From NCBI GenBank assembly GCA_044359885.1, contig JBIKLI010000084.1, forward strand, positions 1-13,837: a stretch of 13,837 nt of DNA, written 5' to 3'. The stretch is from CAIOSQ01 sp044359885. GTDB taxonomy: Bacteria > Pseudomonadota > Alphaproteobacteria > CACIAM-22H2. The position numbers and the translations under genes were made by a program. The notes below the pieces were generated by a model. The model was not told the DNA's origin and searched no databases. It saw nothing but the letters and a program-made list of their open reading frames with translations. Shown here one piece after another: positions 6,738-11,881 of the stretch (within the stretch, counting starts at the first letter, position 1; the number at the start of each line of letters is the position of its first letter).

Positions 6738-7514
6738 CTACTCGGCAAGCGCGAAGGCTTCGGCTTCGATTTCCATGAATACCCGGCCAAGGCGGCCGAC
6801 CGAACGATAGAACCTGGCGCCTGTGGCCGCCTCGAGATCGGCGAAGAACCGACCAGCCCAGGGCTTGATATGCCGATCGAAGAAACGTCTTTCGGCTTCG
6901 CCATCGTTGCCGAAGCGTCGCAGCACCAGCCCGGACATGATCTCGAACACGATCGCAAGATGGTCCTCGGGTTCGCTGACCCCTTCGCTCCGCTCGATGC
7001 CCAGCCGCATCAGGTCCTCGCGCAGACGCGCAAGCGGCCGCTCGTGCAGGAACCCCGTGAGGTAATAGGACGCATAGGGCAGCAACTCGCCGCGGCCGAG
7101 ACCGATGAACAATCCGAAATGCTCGCTCTGGACCGCCGCCACGTCTGCCTCGGCCGCGGACGCGAGTTCGAGATGAGCCATGCCGAGTGCAGACGCATCG
7201 CCGCGCAGGCGGGAGAGGTCGGCCAGTGTCCGGGCCGCGGGCGGGTTCATCAGCAGCAAGGACAAGAGCGCATATTCCTGCGCCCGTGCCCGATCGACGG
7301 GGTCGATCGCAGCGTCGCCGACCTCGTTGCCATAGAGATCCGGGCGAAGGATCGACCGGTTGATCCCCGTCGCCGCCTCGGTTGCGACGACGCGGTCCGC
7401 AGGAACGCGGGTCCAGGCCGACACGGATGGCTGAGAAATGCCAAGCGCGCGCGCGAGGGCACCGACGCCACCCGCCGCTTCGATAGCCTGAACGAGACCC
7501 TGATCGCGATCCAT
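6738..7514 (-). CDS. YdaS-type HTH / TorD-DmsD chaperone fusion, predicted FDH-specific regulator and chaperone
   Basis: A protein of 258 residues made of two known modules. Residues about 5-60 match the YdaS/Cro-like helix-turn-helix family (AIEAAGGVGALARALGISQ, then VPADRV and a GINRSILRPDLYG end). Residues about 72-250 are an all-helical TorD/DmsD domain with the diagnostic E-P-E-D-H-L motif at about 181-186. TorD-family proteins bind Tat signals of molybdoenzymes and proofread them before export, so the partner is probably the alpha subunit two genes downstream. The HTH suggests DNA binding, perhaps at its own promoter. The ATG at 7514 is preferred because AGGG (7521-7524) lies 6 bases upstream; a second ATG at 7520 adds two residues but abuts that site. 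It ends with TAG, 51 bp before the small Tat gene. First gene of the operon. Confidence 0.92.
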   Translation of the reverse strand: MDRDQGLVQAIEAAGGVGALARALGISQPSVSAWTRVPADRVVATEAATGINRSILRPDLYGNEVGDAAIDPVDRARAQEYALLSLLLMNPPAARTLADLSRLRGDASALGMAHLELASAAEADVAAVQSEHFGLFIGLGRGELLPYASYYLTGFLHERPLARLREDLMRLGIERSEGVSEPEDHLAIVFEIMSGLVLRRFGNDGEAERRFFDRHIKPWAGRFFADLEAATGARFYRSVGRLGRVFMEIEAEAFALAE

Positions 7515-7570
7515 TCCCATCCCTGAAGGCCGGGAGCGCCTTTCGAGCCGGCAATGCGGCGCCCCGTTTT

Positions 7571-7602
7571 GATATAGATAGGTCTTGCCTATGGGCAGTC
7601 AA
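7571..7602 (-). promoter_or_regulatory. Predicted promoter of the FDH operon
   Basis: On the minus strand TTGACT (7602-7597) and TATCTA (7580-7575) are separated by 16 bp, a good sigma70-type pair. A start near 7568 would leave a leader of about 55 bases before the ATG at 7514. This is an AT-rich island in GC-rich DNA and the only convincing promoter I see ahead of the operon. I see no sigma54 -24/-12 pair or FNR box here. Confidence 0.55.
7578..7592. promoter_or_regulatory. Inverted repeat between the -35 and -10 boxes, candidate operator
   Basis: ATAGG (7578-7582) and CCTAT (7588-7592) are perfect inverted half-sites with a 5-bp spacer. They lie inside the spacer of the predicted promoter and overlap its -10 box. 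A dimeric repressor bound here would block RNA polymerase. The YdaS-like domain of the first operon gene is the obvious candidate binder; this link is inference. Confidence 0.4.
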
Positions 7603-8122
7603 CCCTCTGCGCCAAAAGTCGTTTCTGGCTGCTAGCCCCTAGCCCGAGAAGGGACAAGCCAGCGTCGGCCCGAGGCAGGATCCCCCGATGACCCGGTGCG
7701 GCCTGCTTGCCGACCTCTGATCCAGCTGGAAAATCCCGAACTTCTCTCGGCTTGGCAGTCGGGCGAAACGCCGCCGTGTCCGGGAACGTTCCGTTTCGAT
7801 GCCTCTCGTGGCCGGCATCGAAGTGGCCCCGCAGACCCAGTCGGATTCAAGGCGCGCCGTCCCCGCGCATCCGGCGACGGTCCAGGCCGGAGCATGCGAA
7901 TCGAATGCCGGTTCCCTTCGCGAAGCGAAGCTCAAGGCCAGCCGGAAGGACGGACGGTGCCGGCGCTTTGGAACCATGGGCCACGACCCGCGCGTCACGC
8001 TCGTGCACGCCCGCCCCCGGACAGCGTCGGCAGAGGCCGCCTTCGCAGCGCCCCGATCTGGAACGACCTTGGACCTCGGCGCTGCCGTGCCCGGCGCCAT
8101 TTTCCGCCCTTACACAGGCCGG
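7603..8122. other. 520-bp gap between the FDH operon and the accessory block, no gene seen
   Basis: The open frames here overlap on both strands. Their translations are Arg/Pro/Ser-rich with no recognisable family, and none has a good ribosome binding site, so I call no gene. The longest minus frame (7639-8100) would sit in the operon direction but looks like chance. Visible elements are the palindrome GGAACGTTCC at 7783-7792 and the palindrome CTTCGCGAAG near 7916-7925. It may hold long leaders, an sRNA or the remains of a decayed gene; nothing in the sequence decides between these. Confidence 0.5.
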
Positions 8123-8148
8123 TCAGACCGGCATGGCGCCGCCATGCC
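8118..8148 (-). other. Two adjacent hairpins at the end of the DUF3306 gene
   Basis: GCCGGT (8118-8123) pairs with ACCGGC (8127-8132) across the stop codon. GGCATGGC (8130-8137) pairs with GCCATGCC (8141-8148) inside the last codons. The two share three bases, so they are alternative or stacked structures. No T-run follows. They may protect the 3' end of the accessory transcript. Confidence 0.45.
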
Positions 8149-8866
8149 GACGGCGCGGTGCCGCCGGCGGTACGGGCGCCGCGACCGGCTCGCTGGTCGC
8201 GTCCGGCACGCGCATGACGCCGTCCGGCGCGTCCGTGACCGCCGGGGCGACATGGTGGGGGGCAGCGTCGTCCCGGCGCTCAGCGTTTTCCGGCCTCGGC
8301 GCGACCGGGACCTGCTCCGGACCGCCCTGCGGCCGCGATCCGGCATCGGATGACGCCGGCGCCGGAACGTCGGCTTCAGTCTTCGCACTGGGCAGATCGC
8401 CGACCCGCTCCTCGCTTTCGAAGCGCTGGAAGATCTGCTTCAGGGTCGATTGCACCTCGTCCGCAGTCGGCGCGGGCCCGCCGCCGGGGACACCACCGGG
8501 AACGTTCCAGTTCCAGGCGTAATCCCGGGCCGGATCCTCGTAGCCTCGGATCGCCGCGTCCAGGGTCCAGAGCCGCGCCAGCGCCGCGCTGCGCAACGAT
8601 GGCGGAATGAGCGGGTGCATGAACTGTGAGAAATCGCTGTCGGACCGCAAGTCCTCCAGTCTGGGCAGCCGGGCAATCAACGCCTCGCGCTCGCGCGTCT
8701 CGGCAGCCAGGCGGGCCGCCTCAGCCTCCGCCTCCTGAGCCGCATGCTGGACGGCGACCGCGCGCTCGGCATCGCGCTCGGCCTGGCTTGGCTGCGGCGG
8801 CCCCGGACGCGACGCTTCCTGCTTCAGCCGGGACCAGCGAGACAGGAAACCGTCTTCGCGCGCCAT
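8123..8866 (-). CDS. DUF3306 domain protein, FDH accessory block
   Basis: A 247-residue cytosolic protein. It begins with the FLSRWSRLK motif typical of DUF3306 (residues 7-15), followed by an Ala/Glu/Arg-rich helical, possibly coiled-coil, stretch (about 28-64). The conserved core follows at about 66-120: LPRLEDL, then DSDFSQF, then a helix with RLW, ending in a short acidic/aromatic segment. From about 122 to the end the sequence is Pro/Ala/Asp-rich low complexity, probably disordered. Function is unknown; the family is repeatedly found next to formate dehydrogenase genes. Start ATG at 8866 with GAGG about 10 bases upstream, 5 bp after the DUF3305 stop. It is the last gene of the block. Confidence 0.9.
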   Translation of the reverse strand: MAREDGFLSRWSRLKQEASRPGPPQPSQAERDAERAVAVQHAAQEAEAEAARLAAETREREALIARLPRLEDLRSDSDFSQFMHPLIPPSLRSAALARLWTLDAAIRGYEDPARDYAWNWNVPGGVPGGGPAPTADEVQSTLKQIFQRFESEERVGDLPSAKTEADVPAPASSDAGSRPQGGPEQVPVAPRPENAERRDDAAPHHVAPAVTDAPDGVMRVPDATSEPVAAPVPPAAPRRRHGGAMPV

Positions 8867-8871
8867 CGACG

Positions 8872-9396
8872 TCAATCCTCGTCGGGCGCCGTGCCGACCC
8901 GGCTGCGGCGCCCCATCGATTCCGGGTCGGCCCGCTTGCGTTCCCGCTTGAAGAACACCCGCTCGACATGATGTGCGGCGAAGAATTCGCGAAGCTGGCC
9001 GGCGATCGTCGCCGGCATCGCGAAGGCAGCGAGCACGTCGCTGCCATTGTCGGCCATCGCTTCGGCCTCGTAGGGATCGACAGTCGCGGCGACAAGATCG
9101 ATCCGCTCGTCGCCGTCGGGCCCGATCGTCGGCCGCATCTGGACCCAGATCTGCGGCCGCGGCGATTCGAGATTGTCGCGGTAATGCCCGGTCTCGCCCG
9201 CATGGAAGCCGAGCGCGACCGCGCCGGCGTAGAAACTCTCGCCCTCGGCCTCGGCCTCCGCCCGCAGCCGGGTCCATGGCGGCACCGCGGCAGGTTCGGG
9301 AAGAATCGCGCCAGGCAGGAATTCATGCCCGCCCCATGGGCCGGACAGCCGCCGGCGGACGACGACGACACCGATTTCCTGCCAGAGCTCGGCCAT
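8872..9396 (-). CDS. DUF3305 domain protein, FDH accessory block
   Basis: A 174-residue protein with no signal peptide or membrane segment, so cytosolic. Recognised as DUF3305 by its pattern: an N-terminal beta strand with V-V-V-R-R-R, an acidic helix, Y-R-D-N-L-E-S at about 72-78, P-x-I-W-V-x-M-R at about 81-88, D-P-Y-E-A-E-A near 107-113 and a basic C-terminal region H-H-V-E-R-x-F-F-K-R (142-151). No catalytic or metal-binding motif is evident. The ATG at 9396 follows GAGGAGG 7 bases upstream. It lies 12 bp after DUF6352 and 5 bp before DUF3306. The constant pairing of DUF3305 with DUF3306 suggests the two products work together; this is inference. Confidence 0.92.
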   Translation of the reverse strand: MAELWQEIGVVVVRRRLSGPWGGHEFLPGAILPEPAAVPPWTRLRAEAEAEGESFYAGAVALGFHAGETGHYRDNLESPRPQIWVQMRPTIGPDGDERIDLVAATVDPYEAEAMADNGSDVLAAFAMPATIAGQLREFFAAHHVERVFFKRERKRADPESMGRRSRVGTAPDED

Positions 9397-9408
9397 CGGA
9401 CGGCCTCC

Positions 9409-10422
9409 TCAGGACGGCCGCTCGGCGCCACCGACGAGCGGCAGCCCCACGAGCAGGTTCTGGGGTTTCATGCGCAGCGAGCGATCGGGCGTCTCGGCCA
9501 GCAGCAGCCAGACCGGGTGGCCTCGCATGGCGGGGCTGACGGTGCTCTCGTCGACGAAGGTCAGACGGAAAGCCGCGAGCAGACGCTGCTCTGCACCAGG
9601 ATCCAGCTTGCGGCCCTGCCAGAGCGCATTGCCGATGCGCGTCGCCTCGGCGTCGAGACCGACGAACCACCGCCAATCCTCGTCCTGAAGGCCGCGCTCG
9701 GGAGTGACCAGGACCGTGGTCCCGAGCATGTGCCGAACCCAGGCCTCGATCGCGCGCGCCAACCCGTCACGGCTCTTCGCGTTGCCGCCAAGATTGAGCG
9801 CCATGGTGAAGGCGTCGGAGCGGCTCCAGTAGGTCCAGGCCGTGTCGTCGGTCATGATGTCGAGATGGTCGATCGCTGGCCCGTTGAACATCGCCGCGAG
9901 CGGCGCCGCGTGGCGATCGGCCTCGGCCTCCTCGATGCGCTCCGCGTCGGCAAGCAGCAGCGCGCCCTCGTGGACGGAGGCGCGCTGCGGGCGGAAGAAG
10001 AGTTCGCCGGCGCGAAGCGTGTAAGGGTCTTCGCAGCCGTCCAGGGCGTTGCGCAGGATCAGATGGACAAGCTGGTTCATGAACAGCGGCGGAACGCCCG
10101 CCGCGCCGTTGCGCGCGAGGTCGAGATAGGCGGCCTCGACGCTGGCTGCGCGGATCAGCCGGTCGCGGAAGCCGATCATGAACTCCCAGTTCTCGCGTGC
10201 GTCGGCGTCGGAGATGGCCGCGATCTCCGCGGCGTCGACCGGCCGGCGCGGATCGGACAGCAGGCCACCGTGCAGGGCGCGCTCGGCCGGGCACGCCTCC
10301 GGCGGCGGCTTCAGTTCGGGTCGCGCCATGTAGGCCAGCAGCAACTCGTCGGTCACGGCAAGCCCGCCATCGTCGCGGCGCCGGGTCATGTGATGTCCGC
10401 TCGAAACCCAGAACTCTCTCAC
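9409..10422 (-). CDS. DUF6352 family protein, FDH accessory block (GTG start)
   Basis: A 337-residue, mostly helical cytosolic protein. It starts with REFWVSSGH, the expected beginning of DUF6352, which fixes the GTG at 10422 as start rather than the ATG 11 codons later. GGGAG lies 6 bases upstream of that GTG. The start overlaps the upstream stop as GTGA, so translation is probably coupled to DUF6505. Visible conserved patches include A-E-R-A-L-H (46-51), D-P-R-R-P-V (57-62), G-x-P-P-L-F-M-N-Q-L-V-H (about 109-120), an acidic D-x-x-T-D-D-T (188-194) and T-Y-W-S-R-S-D-A-F (197-205). No cofactor motif is evident; C45 and C130 are the only Cys. Function unknown. Confidence 0.9.
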   Translation of the reverse strand: MREFWVSSGHHMTRRRDDGGLAVTDELLLAYMARPELKPPPEACPAERALHGGLLSDPRRPVDAAEIAAISDADARENWEFMIGFRDRLIRAASVEAAYLDLARNGAAGVPPLFMNQLVHLILRNALDGCEDPYTLRAGELFFRPQRASVHEGALLLADAERIEEAEADRHAAPLAAMFNGPAIDHLDIMTDDTAWTYWSRSDAFTMALNLGGNAKSRDGLARAIEAWVRHMLGTTVLVTPERGLQDEDWRWFVGLDAEATRIGNALWQGRKLDPGAEQRLLAAFRLTFVDESTVSPAMRGHPVWLLLAETPDRSLRMKPQNLLVGLPLVGGAERPS

Positions 10423-10997
10423 GTGCCGCTCCCTTCGCCGCGCCGGCGGCTTCCGGTCAGCCCGACGAGGTCGACATGTTCGGCGGGCTCGTCCTCGCCC
10501 GCGGCCGAATCGATGGTCACGAACCCGAAGGCGTTGCCGAAGCGCGTCGACGGCCCCTCGCCAGGACTGCGCGAATAAAGGGTCCGGAAACGCTCGGTCA
10601 CGCCTTCTTCCTCGGCACGACGCTCCACCGCGATCAGGGTGTTGACCGGATGCATCGCGAGTTCGGCGGCATAGGCGATTTCCTCTTCCGCGGCGGCGCG
10701 CGCTGCCGCCATGTCCGGGGCACCGAGGATGTCGACCAGACGCGCCGCGAGCCGTTCGACCGCCGCGTCGCGCTCTGCCTCGCTGGCTTCCGTCACGACG
10801 GCGAGCGTCGACCAGCCGAAACTGTCGATGCCCAGGATCCCGGAGCGGAAAGCGGCGCGTTCCTTGCCCGAGAACCCGGCCGGATCGCTGTCCCAGAACA
10901 TGAACCCGCCGGCGACGGCCCACTCTCCGGGGTCGGCTGGGCGCGTAAAGATGAAGGTGTCGGACGGGTCCAGCCGGATCGTGCGGAGAAGTTTCAC
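10419..10997 (-). CDS. DUF6505 family protein, FDH accessory block (GTG start)
   Basis: A 192-residue cytosolic protein beginning (M)KLLRTIRLDPSDTF, the usual start of DUF6505. The GTG at 10997 is preceded by GGAGAG about 8 bases upstream and overlaps the ligase-like gene's stop as GTGA; the first in-frame ATG lies about 33 codons later and would remove the conserved start. The fold looks mixed alpha/beta, with G-E-W-A-V-A-G-G-F (24-32), a G-I-D-S-F-G-W motif (56-62) and H-P-V-N-T (116-120). The Gly/Arg-rich last dozen residues are probably disordered. No metal or nucleotide motif is visible. Function unknown; it is known only from FDH neighbourhoods. Confidence 0.88.
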   Translation of the reverse strand: MKLLRTIRLDPSDTFIFTRPADPGEWAVAGGFMFWDSDPAGFSGKERAAFRSGILGIDSFGWSTLAVVTEASEAERDAAVERLAARLVDILGAPDMAAARAAAEEEIAYAAELAMHPVNTLIAVERRAEEEGVTERFRTLYSRSPGEGPSTRFGNAFGFVTIDSAAGEDEPAEHVDLVGLTGSRRRGEGSGT

Positions 10998-11752
10998 AGC
11001 TTGGGCTCTCCCGTCGCCGGATCGAGCCAACTGGGCGCGGCCAGCGCCCGGACGAGCGACTGGCGCGCGACGATCTTGCCCTCCGCGGTCTTGACGACGA
11101 GGTCGCCGGCCGCGTCGATGCCGCGGGTGAGCCGCGCCGCCTGCCCGGGCCGGCCCGAAAGCCGGCCCAGATAATCCTCGCCGACCGGCGCGAAGCCTCG
11201 CTCGCGCCAGGTGTCGAAGATCGCCATCAGGTGGCGCGACACGCCTTCGATCAGGTCCCCGGGATCGGTCTGGTCGAACCCCTCCTCCTCGAGCGCCGTG
11301 ATGTCGGGGGTCGCGCCGCCCTCGTGCAACGCCGCGATGGTCACGCGGATCATGGCCCCGAATACCAGCCAGCCAGGCACCGCGTGCTCGGGCGTTCCGG
11401 CCGGCCAGGCGAGGCGTCCGCCACCGACGAGCCCTCCATCGACGCGGATCGCATCTGGCCAGTCGAAGCCGAGCGGCTTCTCGGGCGGCATGCGCGCCGC
11501 CAGCGCGTCCGCCAGCGCGTTCATGCCGGCGTAGAAGCCCCGCCTCGCCTGCGCCAGGGGCTCCTCGGGCTCGAGCACGATGGCGAATTCCGCCATGGTG
11601 GCGCGCCGGGCCCAGACGATGGTCGCCGCGCCCGCCTCGGCGGCGACCGACTGGGCGTGGGCGAACGCGTCGCCGACTTCGCGCAGGGTCACGAGCGTGA
11701 ACCCGGGCGGCAGCGCCAACGGCGCATGGTCTCGGATGATGATGCCGGCCAA
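10994..11752 (-). CDS. Biotin/lipoate-protein-ligase-like protein, probably non-catalytic, FDH accessory block (TTG start)
   Basis: A 252-residue protein with the biotin/lipoate ligase fold. The region around 43-60 resembles the early ligase strand, D-W-P-D-A-I (97-102) stands where BirA-type ligases have K-W-P-N-D, and G-G-L-V-G-G-G-R-L-A stands where K-x-A-G-I-L is expected. A small C-terminal barrel-like part (about 203-238) contains R-G-I-D-A-A-G-D-L, as in BirA. The ligase lysines are replaced by Asp97 and about Leu108, so ordinary ligation seems unlikely. The start is TTG at 11752 with GGAGG 8 bases upstream; the first in-frame ATG would cut away about 52 conserved residues. The stop overlaps the DUF6505 start. 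First gene of the block, with its promoter expected in 11753-11881. Confidence 0.88.
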   Translation of the reverse strand: MAGIIIRDHAPLALPPGFTLVTLREVGDAFAHAQSVAAEAGAATIVWARRATMAEFAIVLEPEEPLAQARRGFYAGMNALADALAARMPPEKPLGFDWPDAIRVDGGLVGGGRLAWPAGTPEHAVPGWLVFGAMIRVTIAALHEGGATPDITALEEEGFDQTDPGDLIEGVSRHLMAIFDTWRERGFAPVGEDYLGRLSGRPGQAARLTRGIDAAGDLVVKTAEGKIVARQSLVRALAAPSWLDPATGEPKL

Positions 11753-11881
11753 AGGCTTGTCCTCCGGAGCTGGCGCTCCACCTCCCGTGCTCGCGTGGGG
11801 CGGGCATTGCCCGACGCCGCCGTCTATATACAGGCGAGCGCGCCGAAGAAAAGGCGCCGGGATCGACAATGAGGAGACGAC
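11753..11881. promoter_or_regulatory. Divergent promoter region between the accessory block and the Fe-S protein gene
   Basis: These 129 bp separate two genes transcribed away from each other. The only AT-rich island is TATATA at 11825-11830, a palindrome that could serve as -10 in either direction. On the minus strand TTTTCT lies 16 bp before it; on the plus strand no good -35 is properly spaced. Ribosome binding sites lie at both ends: GGAGG (minus, 11761-11765) and GAGGAG (plus, 11871-11876). No clear operator is seen. Confidence 0.4.

Noticed and set aside
7639..8100. A 153-codon minus-strand frame in the gap between the two FDH blocks
   Set aside because: It is co-directional and would fill the gap, but has no ribosome binding site, no conserved-looking segment and a Ser/Arg/Pro-rich composition; overlapping frames on the other strand look equally random.
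8626..10578. A 650-codon plus-strand frame opposite the DUF3306, DUF3305 and DUF6352 genes
   Set aside because: Antisense shadow spanning several conserved genes; no ribosome binding site and biased composition.
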